Source: Dermanyssus gallinae
Lineage: Eukaryota > Arthropoda > Arachnida > Mesostigmata > Dermanyssidae
Assembly: GCA_003439945.1 (NCBI GenBank)
Contig: QVRM01002067.1
Location: 2,268,501 to 2,332,500 of the forward strand
DNA length: 64,000 bases
Direction: 5' to 3'
Under the pieces are notes generated by a model. The model did no database searches. It saw nothing but the letters and a program-made list of their open reading frames with translations, and had not been told where the DNA came from. The position numbers and the translations under genes were made by a program. Positions 34,629 through 44,562 of the stretch are shown in pieces (the first letter of the stretch is position 1; each line of letters opens with the position of its first letter).

Positions 34629-35506
34629 CGGAACAGTGTCAGATGGCCGATTTGCTGCTGGACATCGCCGGCAAAAAGCTTGATGGCGGTTCGATGATGA
34701 ATAACCTCGACAAGCAGCCCGGAAGCCAGCCGTTAAACGTGCAGTCATCGACAATGAGCTCGCCAAGGCATCCTCACGCTGGCGCCGAAATATCGCTGTG
34801 CCAGAGTCAGGTAACCCCCGCGACGCCCCACTCGATTCTGCGAATGCAGTGTTCTGATCACAAGCCAGCCTACATTGACAAAGAGCAGATGTACTCTGAG
34901 GACAAGATCAAAAACTGCTCGCTAGCCAGCGCTGCAAGCCAGCCAGGACTACGCTACGACGATCTTGCGGGCTACAGCTGGGATTACAGCGATCTCGCAG
35001 CCGAGCAGCACGCACTTACGTCGAACATACCCGAACACGTTCCCGCCATTAACGACGAGGTCAATAGTCTTCTAAGCTCGACAGAGTCCAACTCGCATTC
35101 AAACCTTATCACACTCCTGCCTCCGATCACTCCGCCACCGCCGACTGGCCTGAGCGGCCTTAGTGACCTTAGCTTTACGACGTCGAGCCCCGTCCAGTTG
35201 GGCTTCGAGGACCAGAGCGTGCTGTACAACCGTGGCCTGAATGACTATTTGCCCTCGCATGCACTGTCTCGCGATACGTCGATCAACTCGACGCTCGATG
35301 GCGAATTCGTGTCGTACGGCTTTCCGAATACCGGCGGCAAGGGGTTCGTGCTCAACGCTCACGCTATGGGCCACCTCCAGCAGCACATGGCTACGCTCGG
35401 ATCGAGTTCGGGGGGGAACACACAGCAGCCTTCGGCTGCCAGCGATGGAAGCTCAACAAGCGACGATAACACAGACAATACAGTCGTACGAAGGATCAAC
35501 GTGTGA
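34629..35506 (+). CDS. kug: Fat-like: cytoplasmic tail, terminal exon
   Basis: About 292 residues, phase 1 in, ending at TGA 35504-35506. The tail is Ser/Asn-rich with a proline cluster (LLPPITPPPPTG) that could bind SH3, WW or EVH1 domains, and Tyr-containing motifs (GYSWDYSDLA). It ends RRINV: hydrophobic residues at positions 0 and -2 fit a class II PDZ ligand. Fat-like proteins pass signals to actin regulators through this tail. Tail length (about 365 residues with the previous exon) is close to the family. Partner proteins are inferred, not seen. Confidence 0.9.
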
Positions 35507-36786
35507 ATAAGTAGCCGTTGAGGTAAATGTGTGGCAGCGAACAGAAGAACTGCGGCACACCGATCGCATCGAGCAACTATGAGCAGGGCAAGCCAGCCCC
35601 ATTGATTGATACTTTCCACGCCACAGGTTCCCCATGTCCATAGCTCGTGATGATACGTTGCACCTGCAGGTAATCTACCTCTAGTAGGGTGTTCCGGGTC
35701 AGATCGGAAAGTATAGGAGTAGTCTGCGTTGTGCGATCATCGCTTTTTGAGTTGACTTCGACGATCTGATGTCTTGTTGCCCGCTTAGCTAGCCAATTAA
35801 TGATCCTTTTACGCAAGGGCACACAAACCAAATTTGTTTCTCTGTTGACCTCATTTAGACGGAAACAGAAACAAACATGTTGCAATTGTACACTTGAAAG
35901 GTTACCACATTTTAATCGGCGGGGCCGAACAACAAAACAAGGACCATCATCACTTTAATCACAAATATAGTAGGCAGTTCCACTTCTTAACCTCTTTAGT
36001 GTAACAATAACACGACATAGAGAGAGAGATAAGTAAGACAGGGCGTGCGCATGTGTGAGCTGAATTATAGCCGTTAGCCGTATGTGAAGAAGTGTTTGTT
36101 TTATGAAATGATGGTGTGCAGCGGCAGGTAAAAAGCGATCCTAAGAAAGTCCATTTGGGATGGCACAGTAAAAGGACATACGACAAATTTGCACTTTAGC
36201 CCGAATGCAAATGTATATGACAAAATGTTTTTTGCTAACGAATGACAATATTTAACGCTACATTTTCTACGCCGTCGTGACATTTGAGGACGCCATATTC
36301 AGGTTGGCGTACTGTCGCAAATACTTGGTTGACTGGCTAGTTCAACAGCGAGCTGGTAGGCTTTGGTCTCAGAGTGATTCAGCTTTCTTGCATGAGCTCC
36401 GCCTGTACTCAACTACCGACAACGTACAGCAGCCACCAACGGAGTGCTGTGTCCCTTAGTTTTACTAAGTGATCAGGTCTCAGCGAATAATCCTAGGTAT
36501 GCACTCGGCCGCCGACGCCATAACTTGGATACGCTCGAATCGACGACGAGTAGAAGATACGAGACATATTTATTGTGAATTGATTCATCGAGTGACTGGC
36601 TGGTTGGCGGATCGTGGCAAGTGATAATGAGTATTTCGTAATTATGTGCAAGTGTACACTCGTAGGTATACGCTATGGTTCACGTTATTGACCGGTCAGT
36701 CTGTCGGTCTCAGGTGTACCAAAACATTAAGGTGTGTATATATAAGAGAGTGCCCATGAAATGCGATGCAGGTACCAAATATACGG

Positions 36787-36788
<2 letters not shown>
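35507..36788 (+). other. Probable 3' UTR and downstream DNA
   Basis: No gene is seen. No AATAAA was found within the first ~1.3 kb after the stop, so the transcript end is undetermined. A short AG-rich run (agagagagagata) lies near 36020. Confidence 0.5.

Positions 36789-36855
<67 letters not shown>
36789..36855. repeat. (TA)n microsatellite
   Basis: About 67 bases of alternating TA. Confidence 0.97.
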
Positions 36856-36858
<3 letters not shown>

Positions 36859-37133
36859 GAATCCAAGAGTTGACAACTAACGACGGCGTTGGCAGCCCAC
36901 GGGTTTCATAACGTGTTATGCAGCATTGAAGGATTCTGCGACCTTCGGGAGCGTTAAAGATGCGTTATAGATACCTTAGACTAGTGCGACCAATACCACG
37001 CCGCAGTATGCGCAGCAATTTAGTCGATAGCCGAACTACCAAGATGGTAGAAGATCTAGTGATGAGCAACAAATACGAGCCGTGTTTAATGTATATAATT
37101 GACCCAACCAGTTGTGTTGATAATCCATAATTT

Positions 37134-37136
<3 letters not shown>

Positions 37137-37189
<53 letters not shown>
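37137..37189. repeat. (TA)n microsatellite
   Basis: About 53 bases of alternating AT. Confidence 0.97.
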
Positions 37190-37193
<4 letters not shown>

Positions 37194-38141
37194 GACATGC
37201 CAAAATGTGTGACGAAGAAAAGAAGACACTTGTACAGATTTATATTCTGCATGTGGGATAGTTTATTCGCTTGCGGCCAGCGGCAGTAAGCAAGAGACGA
37301 AGGACGAGTCTGTAAGAAGAAAAACATAAGATGGGGTGGTGGCGGGGACACAATCGAAATCCTCTCGAGAGATGAACGTAGAGCATGAGGAGAGCGCAAT
37401 GGGATATCTAGGAACAAACTCGACAACTAAGGCGCTCCGCCGAGAAGTGAGCTGAAAGGCTGTCGTTAAACAATAATAGGACGTAACTGGGCACCAGTTA
37501 GAAGCGAGCAGTGTGTAACATTTCCTTATTACTACTAGCACGATATTGTTATGGAAGCATGATTGGCGATGAGTGGCTGGCGGTAGCAGCAGTAGTCTAC
37601 CAACAACAGGTCGATTAGTCACGCCCACTGCGACGGCTGCCGCAACGACCCAGGTGGCGGACACAAAATTAGTACGTGGCAGCTTTGCTGAGATCGGCTA
37701 TCGAGATAGTTTACTCGTATAATTACTCTTACTACGCATACGATACTGTCCTCGGAGCAATCAAAGCCTTCAACCTTCAGAACATATTTTATCTTGGCTG
37801 GAATTTTCGATTCTAAGCTTGCTTTCTAGGGAATCAATGAGCATACTAATCGGAATAGACGTCACCGCCCCCCTTAAGCACTCAACCTACTTGCACCCCG
37901 CTGTCAGGCCGCCTGAGCTCATGCGTTCGGCTTGGCTGTACGCCGATTACGTACAGGGCATTCACATTTGTATTCTTCTGCCAGTGTGCTGGCGATGCAG
38001 GGAGGTAAAGTCACTGCATTCATTCTGTTTAACAGCTTAGCTATGTTCATGCTAATTTGGGTGACAACGCCTTTAAGAATTAAATGGCGAGTTCTTAAGT
38101 GCCAAAACCACAGCGTCATGCCACCATGTATGTATATGTAT

Positions 38142-38181
<40 letters not shown>

Positions 38182-39157
38182 TGGGTCCTATTCTTAAAAT
38201 TAGATGCCAGTATTCAGCATGTAAAGAGTATTTGGACATTACTAAGTGAGCGACAACGATGATAGATTTAAATACTTTTATATACAGCGTCTCCAAAAAT
38301 TGTGTAAATCTAATTGACATGGCAAAACACGAGCGGCTTCAGGTAGCCCGATCACAGCAGTAAACGTATGTATAATTATTACGTAGCCGCTTCAACACGT
38401 GAATATGGACAGCAGTTACAAGTAAAGTAAGCTTAACAGTACCCCTCACAACGTGCACAAGTGTAAGGATTAATTGATGGACAACCTATATTAAGTTTTG
38501 TTATAACAAAGATAGTAGATTTGTGCAGAAGTGGTTGAGTACCCCAGCGAATTGACCAGTACGATTTACGACTAGTATTAATAATTGCGATAGAGCTGTA
38601 AATTAATTGAAAAATAAACGAACATGTATCTATAGTGTACATATTCCAAGAGCTACCGTTTACAATGTCAGTGAGGAGCCTAAAGCTATAGAACACAAAC
38701 GTGTGAGCATAAAACAGAAGCCAGTGTTACCATAAAAAGAATAACATTTTTTCTTGGAAAACCCAAGAACCCTCCTAGGGATCCTCCTAGGGCGGATCTG
38801 CCGCCGCTATGTACAGAAAGAATGGATAAACTTGCAATAGAAAAAATAGTGAACAGATAAGGTGGCAACGAATACAGTCTTTGTGGCGAGAAAGTTGCGG
38901 AGTTTCATGAAAAATGATCGGCGTTCAGATGGCGATAACGAATGTTCACGTTGTACTTTGTAGGCGACTTTTATGTAAATAAAATAAGTTTCAATGTAAA
39001 CCTGGAAATGTACTGGATGCGAATGGAGGATAACATTGTGTAAATAAAGTATCATCGTTTAATTGTAACGTGCATTTATTAGTTGATGCGTGTGTATACA
39101 TGTACGTGCATGTGTAATCATTATTACAACTACTAAAATGTAATTATAAGCAAGACG
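37190..39157. other. No gene recognised
   Basis: Contains a short (TA)n tract at about 38149-38179. AATAAA-type strings at about 38974 and 39044 could be polyadenylation signals for something on the + strand, but nothing coding points to them. Confidence 0.45.
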
Positions 39158-39165
39158 TATATATA

Positions 39166-39209
<44 letters not shown>
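39158..39209. repeat. (TA)n microsatellite
   Basis: About 52 bases of TA with one interruption near the left end. Confidence 0.95.
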
Positions 39210-39212
<3 letters not shown>

Positions 39213-39293
39213 TGAAACGCTTTATTCAAAGTAGAAAGAAAAATATAAATTTGCACGTATCATTCTAAGAACTTATTGAATTACCTGTATATA

Positions 39294-39298
<5 letters not shown>

Positions 39299-39340
<42 letters not shown>
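39299..39340. repeat. (TA)n at the truncated end of a mariner
   Basis: Alternating TA with a TTTA interruption near 39300. The mariner transposase frame runs directly into this tract and stops. Confidence 0.95.
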
Positions 39341-39345
<5 letters not shown>

Positions 39346-40746
39346 CATATTCTTCTCGTCGAAATACTGAATGAGGTGATTTTTTATAGCCTCCAAAGAT
39401 TCAAATGTTGTGCCATCAAGGGAGTTCTGGAAAGACCTGAACAAGTGATAATCAGATGGTGCGAGGTCGGGACTATAAACTGGGTGCGGCAGCACATCCC
39501 AGTCAAACTCCGCCAATTTTTGTCGGGTGGCCAAACTTTTGTGTGGTGTCGCCTTATCATGTTGAAAAGTGACGCCCCACCTGTTTGACAATTCCGGGCG
39601 CTTCGTTGCTACTGCAGCCTTCGAGTTGTCTGCAGTAGACGACGGAGTTGATCGATTTGATTGATAAAAAGTTTTTATGTATTAATGGGACAAGAAGACC
39701 CTATGAATCTTAATTATTTTTAAAATTAAAAATTATTTTAATATAATTTAATTGGGGCGATTGAAAAAGAATATTTATCTTTATTTTGAATTTATTTTTT
39801 TAAATATAGGAAAAGATACTCTAGGGATAACAGCGTTATTATTTTGGATAGTTCATATTGATAAAATAGTTTGCGACCTCGATGTTGAATTAATGAACCT
39901 TTTAAATGAAGTTATTTAGAAAGGTAGATTGTTCCTCTATTAAATCATTACATGAAGCAGCTCAAAATACACGACGCCCTTACTGTCCCACCAGCAGCAC
40001 AGCATAACCTTCTTCTGATGAATTTCGGGTTTAGGGATAGCTGCGGCCTGAGAACCTCTGGGGACCCAACTTCTTTTCTGTGTTACGTTTCTGTAGAGTA
40101 TCCATTTTTCATCGCCGGTTATCAATCTCCTCAGAAATGGCTCATTCGAGTTCTTCCGGAGGAGTGCGTGACAGGTATCGACTCGCCCTTCAAGCTGCCT
40201 ATCATTGAGGTCGTGTGGTAGCCAGATATTCCGCTTGCACGAGAAACCTGCATCATGGAGGCGATTCCAAACGGTTTCGTGGGAGACTCCCGTTACATCT
40301 TCAATTTCTTTTATGGTCAAACCTGGGTTCGAAGTAACCAGGCTTATGACTTCGTCGGTCGCCACAACATTGGGTCGTCCTGACCTCGGTTCATCTTCGA
40401 GATTGAAGTTTCCAGCTTTGAAACGGGCGAATCGCTTTTCGACTGTGGATTTGTGTACTGCGTTTTCGCCGTAGACTGCACATATCCTCCGGGTTGTTTG
40501 CGCTGCACTTATGCCTTCACGGTAGGAGAACAACATAATGTGTCGAAAATGCGTATTTTTGGCCTCCATTGCAAACAGCTGCCAATTCCGCAAACGAAAC
40601 GGTAAAGTTGAAACCGGTATACCGTCGCGCCGCCACGGGTCTGCTCCTGAATGTAAACACCCAGCCGCACTTTCAGGCGGCCCTGCTGCAGAGCGCGGGA
40701 ATTTCAAAAATATGGTCCCAGAAAGGCGACGAACTTTTTGACTTAC

Positions 40747-40748
<2 letters not shown>
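39341..40748 (-). mobile_element. Mariner transposon interrupted by mitochondrial DNA
   Basis: A minus-strand mariner. Its 5' end, TTAGGTAAGTCAAAAAG, lies directly against the (TA)n at 40749 and looks like a mariner terminal repeat. The transposase begins at ATG 40568 (MEAKNTHFRHIMLF), with the HTH region (ICAVYGENAV, FARFKAG), EPRSGRP and the first catalytic Asp in TGDEKW. At about 39955 (YFELLH) the frame breaks into foreign DNA; the protein resumes at about 39660 with NQIDQL and reaches QHDKATPH and APSDYHLF, giving D34D spacing. A further frameshift lies near 39610. The last ~30 residues and the 3' terminal repeat are missing, replaced by (TA)n. Inactive. Confidence 0.9.
39664..39956 (+). 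pseudogene. rrnL: NUMT: mitochondrial 16S rRNA (rrnL) fragment
   Basis: About 290 bases of AT-rich DNA inside the mariner match the conserved core of arthropod mitochondrial large-subunit rRNA in the right order: GACAAGAAGACCCTATGAA (about 39688), TTAATTGGGGCGATTGAAA (about 39748), CTCTAGGGATAACAGCG (about 39820), GTTTGCGACCTCGATGTTG (about 39868) and GAAAGGTAGATTGTTCC (about 39919), then TTACATGA. These are the peptidyl-transferase-region strings. The rRNA sense is the + strand, opposite to the mariner. It is a nuclear copy, not a working gene. The short loops between conserved blocks fit an arachnid or mite mitochondrion, which is an inference. Confidence 0.92.

Positions 40749-40797
<49 letters not shown>
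40749..40797. repeat. (TA)n at the 5' end of a mariner
   Basis: About 49 bases of alternating TA directly abutting the mariner terminal repeat. Confidence 0.97.
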
Positions 40798-40800
<3 letters not shown>

Positions 40801-41339
40801 ATTATATATGTTATATGTTATTTAACGTGAGATTATAAGTAGTGATTTTACATGTTATTTGACAAAAAGATGCCGGGTATGTGTTTTTACGCTGCGGTCA
40901 ACAAACTTGAATTAATCATTGATAGTAAATGTAATAACCCAACAAATTTTATTTGGGATTTACTAAGAACATTTCACCTGCGGTTGACATTGTTTTCTCA
41001 TCGATACCACAGACTGAGGTAATTTTCAATCTTGTCGTAGTGCCGTCGGCACATTGCAATTACAATCAATGCAATTACACCCGATTAAAAAACATTTAAG
41101 TGGTTTACCCACATGATCGCTATATCAAAGAACTTAAGACCGCAAAGATAAAAGCCGTAATTCGACAAATTAAGCGAGTCATCTGTTTGTATAAACCCTC
41201 AATGCCAATTGAACTCCTACAGCTAGCTGAAATAAAGCGAATTTCTAGATATATGATGGAATAGAAGAGGCAGCATTACGAGAAGCAACAACCATTAGGC
41301 TAATAATCGGCAAGCTCGAGACCAGTGCTTTCAAACCCA
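40798..41339. other. No gene recognised
   Basis: Unique AT-rich sequence. Nothing recognised. Confidence 0.5.
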
Positions 41340-42050
41340 CTTATGAATAGCGAAGAATGTGTTTCGGTCAGAGATAGAACGAGCTGTGGCGAAACCCGGA
41401 GGCCATTTGTATGCAGTCTTTATAGACTGCGCCAAAGTCTTTGACAAAGCACCTCCAGATCGCCTGGTGAAGTCATTCTGACATGCAGGGGTGTGTGGCT
41501 CTCTTCTGAGCCTAAATCTGAGCTTCTTTGATGAGGATACCTTACTGGTACAGGATAAGCAGGAAAAGTTGCGAGTAAGGCAACATGTGGAAACCACGCA
41601 AGGGGACTTACTGAGCTGCGTCTCCTTCACTTCTCTGCTTGCCGATTTTGTCGATAATATTCCACGGGAGTTTCAGAAGGCTATAGTTGTAATGTACACA
41701 GATGATATAGTGTTCGCTCACGACCTGGGTGCAGGTAAATCGGCGACGTTTGGCGACTGTCCGTCCCGACGGCGGTAACACTCCTTCATCTCAAAATTGT
41801 CCCAAGGCCGACGTTTGGCTTTAACAGAGTATGGGGACACCTCACTAGGGCAAACTGTGATTTGCTTGAAAGAAGTTTACAGAATGTACATCAGGCGAGT
41901 ACTTTGCCTGTCAATGCGGGCAAGGAGCGGCTTTGTGTACCTATCATCAGGCAATAATTCGATTGAGCTTGAAGGCGCTGCGTACAGTACCATTCGAAAG
42001 CTTCATTACGGAATAGGAGAATAAAGTTACACAAGTCCGACGAAACGTTG
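41340..42050 (+). mobile_element. LINE reverse-transcriptase relic
   Basis: Broken + strand RT pieces in the order of a non-LTR element: HLYAVFIDCAKVFDKAP (palm, first catalytic Asp block), then TTQGDLLSCVSF, then VVMYTDDIVFA, the catalytic box with Thr in place of the usual Ala. Further on, RVWGHLTRANCDLLE and YIRRVLCLSMRAR...VYL resemble the region downstream of the thumb. Stops and frameshifts are frequent. Some of the expected sequence between YTDD and this last block is absent here but resembles the fragment at 51374-51616. Confidence 0.72.
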
Positions 42051-42545
42051 GATACCTGGATATTTTTAGTGCCTCTCGCCTCTGGTCTGGTCTTGCATGT
42101 GACAATTGCCACGGTATACCAGATACATAGTTCATGGCTATTATCACCTAGTCTGTTCGAATACCAAATTTCACGAGGGCACACCGCACTGCCCCTCGTG
42201 AATAGCATGCCGAGAACAGCTAATAACGGTATAAGTGTCAATGTTATATACATACTCAATATAAGTGAAATAAATGTAATGATACGAGTTCCCCGTACCA
42301 ACGTACTTCCATCCAAAAATTGCACCATTCCTGACCCTAAGAAATTTAAAAAGCCTAGACAAGCCTGCTATGTTAAGCGTCTATTAAGGCTCTTAATGAG
42401 CTCGCCGGCAACACTTGCCTTAGAGACCTGCGGGGAGAGAATATTTACTACCGGCCTGACACTTAGAAATCTACCGTTTACAACGGAGATTCTAGACTTA
42501 TATCGAGCCTATAGAAGTGATTGGAATGTATCAAATCGTAGTTGA
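42048..42545 (+). other. Open frame of unknown origin
   Basis: 165 open codons (not starting with a convincing ATG context) directly after the LINE relic. No motif recognised. It may be the decayed 3' part of that LINE or chance. Confidence 0.2.
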
Positions 42546-42828
42546 TAGCTATATTGATAGCCCGGCCTTTTCTTCACATGGAGCAGGGATGAAAAGAGCC
42601 ATGGAAAGTAACCGCCCTCTATCTGCCGATTCACGTGACACGAGTACTAGTATAACACCTGTGTGAAGCCGAACGTTTTTTAAATATTGAATGGGTTTAT
42701 CGCCTCTGTGAAAAATATCATATCCTATGGAGCAAACTTAAATACGTGGAAACTTGCGGAACATCATGCTAAGAACAGACCATCAATATTAATTACATAT
42801 CGTAAGACCGTACTGTAACCGACTACCA

Positions 42829-42832
<4 letters not shown>

Positions 42833-42868
<36 letters not shown>
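42833..42868. repeat. (TA)n microsatellite, LINE target
   Basis: Alternating TA followed by the 19-base string beginning CATATACATATATACACAT, which recurs at 42902 and 49819. Confidence 0.93.
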
Positions 42869-42883
<15 letters not shown>

Positions 42884-42891
42884 CACATTTT

Positions 42892-42920
42892 TATATATAT
42901 ACATATACATATATACACAT
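42892..42920. repeat. Target-site duplication copy 1 of the R1-type LINE
   Basis: About 29 bases: TA units, then the 19-mer CATATACATATATACACAT (42902-42920). The same string ends at 49837 on the other side of the element. A further copy of the 19-mer lies at 42870-42888. Confidence 0.7.
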
Positions 42921-42970
42921 TTTTTTGTGGAGGATTTAAATGCTTTAGGCACTAACGCATAGGGCAAGTA

Positions 42971-44293
42971 CGAGGTGTGTTCAAAAAGTATCGCGACTTT
43001 TGAATTTTCGCGGGTTACGTATATTCGAATTTCGATTTTTTGTGGCGTTATGTTGGTACTCATGTCTCTCACTTATGCCGACAAGCTCGGCCATTTTGAA
43101 TGTTCACTTAATTGTTGACAGCTGCTTTGCTTGCACGTGTTTTGGATCGTCTTCGATTTTTACCTATTCAAAAAAATGGATCAAAGAACCTGTATCAAAT
43201 TTTGTGTGAAAAACGAAATTAAGTGCGCGGATGCATTCCGAATGTTGACTGTGGCATACGGAGAAGCTACCTTGGACCGAAGCAACGTTTATCGGTGGTA
43301 CAAAATGTTCTCAGAAGGCCGAGAAGATGTGAACGACGAAGAGCGTGCCGGACGCCCGAGCACTTCAACAACAGACGAAAAAATTAATGAAGTGGAGAAA
43401 ATGGTATTGGCCAATCGTCGAATCACCGTTAGAGAAGTTGCTGAGGAACCTAAACATATCGATTGGCTCGTGCCATTCGATTTTTATCAATGATTTGGGC
43501 ATGAGACGGGTCGGCGCGAAATTCGTACCAAAATTGCTCAATTGCGACCAAAAACAGCATCGCATGAACATTGCTAATGAGATGTTGGACTCTGTCCGCG
43601 ACGACCCAAATTTGCTCCAGAGGGTCATAACTGGTGACTGAATCGTGGGTTTTTGGTTATGACGTGGAAACCAAAGCTCAATCATCTCAATGGAAGCTGC
43701 CGCACGAACCAAGACCGAAAAAAGCGCGCCAAGTTCGGTCGAATGTGAAAGTTTTGCTGACAGTTTTCTTCTATTGCAGGGGCGTGGTGCATCATGAGTT
43801 CTTGCCACAGGGTAGAACGGTCAATAAGGAATATTACCTGCAAGTTATGCGCAATTTGCGCGAAGCAATCCGCCAGAAACGCCCGGATTTGTGGAAGAAC
43901 AAAAATTGGCTTTTGCACCACGATAACGCCCCTGCTCACACATCGTTGCTTGTGCGCGAGTTTTTGGCCAAAAACAACACACTAATGATGCCGCAGCCAC
44001 CGTATTCCCCAGATCTGGCCCCCTGTGACTTTTTCTTGTTCCCTAAACTGAAGAGGCCCATGAAAGGACGACGTTACGCTACGCTTGACGAGATAAAGAC
44101 GGCATCGAAGGAGGAGCTGAACAAGATAAAAAAAAATGTTTTTTTGAAGTGCTTCGAAGATTGGAAAAACCGTTGGCACAAGTGTATAATATCTCATGGG
44201 GATTACTTTGAAGGGGACAAAATAGATATTCATGAATAAATGAATAATTTTTGAAAAAACACAAAAGTCGCGATACTTTTTAAACACACCTCG
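42971..44293 (+). mobile_element. Mariner element, full length with ITRs and TA TSD
   Basis: 1,323 bp. The left end CGAGGTGTGTTCAAAAAGTA and the right end (inverse complement CGAGGTGTGTTTAAAAAGTA) are inverted repeats of about 30 bases that continue TCGCGACTTTTG. TA flanks both sides (42969-42970 and 44294-44295). Removing the element and one TA joins the flanks into one continuous R1-type 3' UTR, so it inserted after the LINE. Young by its near-identical ends, but the transposase carries two frameshifts. Confidence 0.95.
43176..44239 (+). pseudogene. Mariner transposase, two 1-bp frameshifts
   Basis: Begins at ATG 43176 (MDQRTCIKFCVKNE) and ends at TAA 44239. It has the HTH region (NVYRWYKMFSEGREDV), ERAGRPST, and all three catalytic Asp: in TGD-ESW (near 43640), HHDNAPAH (near 43920) and APCDFFLF (near 44030), with exactly 34 residues between the last two. 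Frame breaks: an extra A near 43453 in the run after GTTGCTGAGG, and an extra T near 43637 that splits GD from ESW. Apart from these it is full length for the family (about 350 codons). Promoter unknown. Confidence 0.93.
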
Positions 44294-44295
44294 TA

Positions 44296-44562
44296 GATGG
44301 AGACTCAGACCCTATGCAGTGTGGAACTCACCCCCGACGGTTGGATATTATTCCGCCGAGATCATACCCTCTAAACGCACCTCCCCCCTTAAGCTTCACT
44401 CTCTGTCAGCCCGGCTCTCCTTTTAATAGTACTACGAGCCGACAGAAGGAGTGGTGAGTGTTCTTCGAATCAATTGGCCGAAGACCTCTCAAGGTTTGGC
44501 CCTATATCCATAATACTGCGTTCCTCTACCTGCGAAACGATTCCTCTAGAGGCACGAACGTA
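44296..44562 (-). other. 3' UTR of the R1-type element
   Basis: From the end of ORF2 to the mariner insertion. It continues beyond the mariner at 42921-42970. No coding potential. Confidence 0.65.

Larger units (their letters stand above)
8931..35506 (+). other. kug: Fat-like cadherin gene, 3' portion (12 exons)
   Basis: Gene span of a giant Fat-like protocadherin. In flies and vertebrates these proteins sit at the plasma membrane, act in planar cell polarity and epithelial organisation, and signal to actin through the tail. Twelve exons join in one frame: 8931-10268, 10623-10820, 15808-15966, 18957-19138, 19388-20060, 20487-21398, 26672-27014, 27309-29139, 29666-30032, 30152-33478, 33668-33997, 34629-35506. 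All introns are GT-AG and most are phase 1. The product visible is about 3,511 residues; family members are about 4,600, so roughly 1,100 N-terminal residues are outside the window. The single LamG domain flanked by EGF repeats indicates the kugelei/FAT1-3 class rather than Fat/FAT4, which have two LamG domains. Assignment is from domain order and remembered family features; no search was run. Confidence 0.88.
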
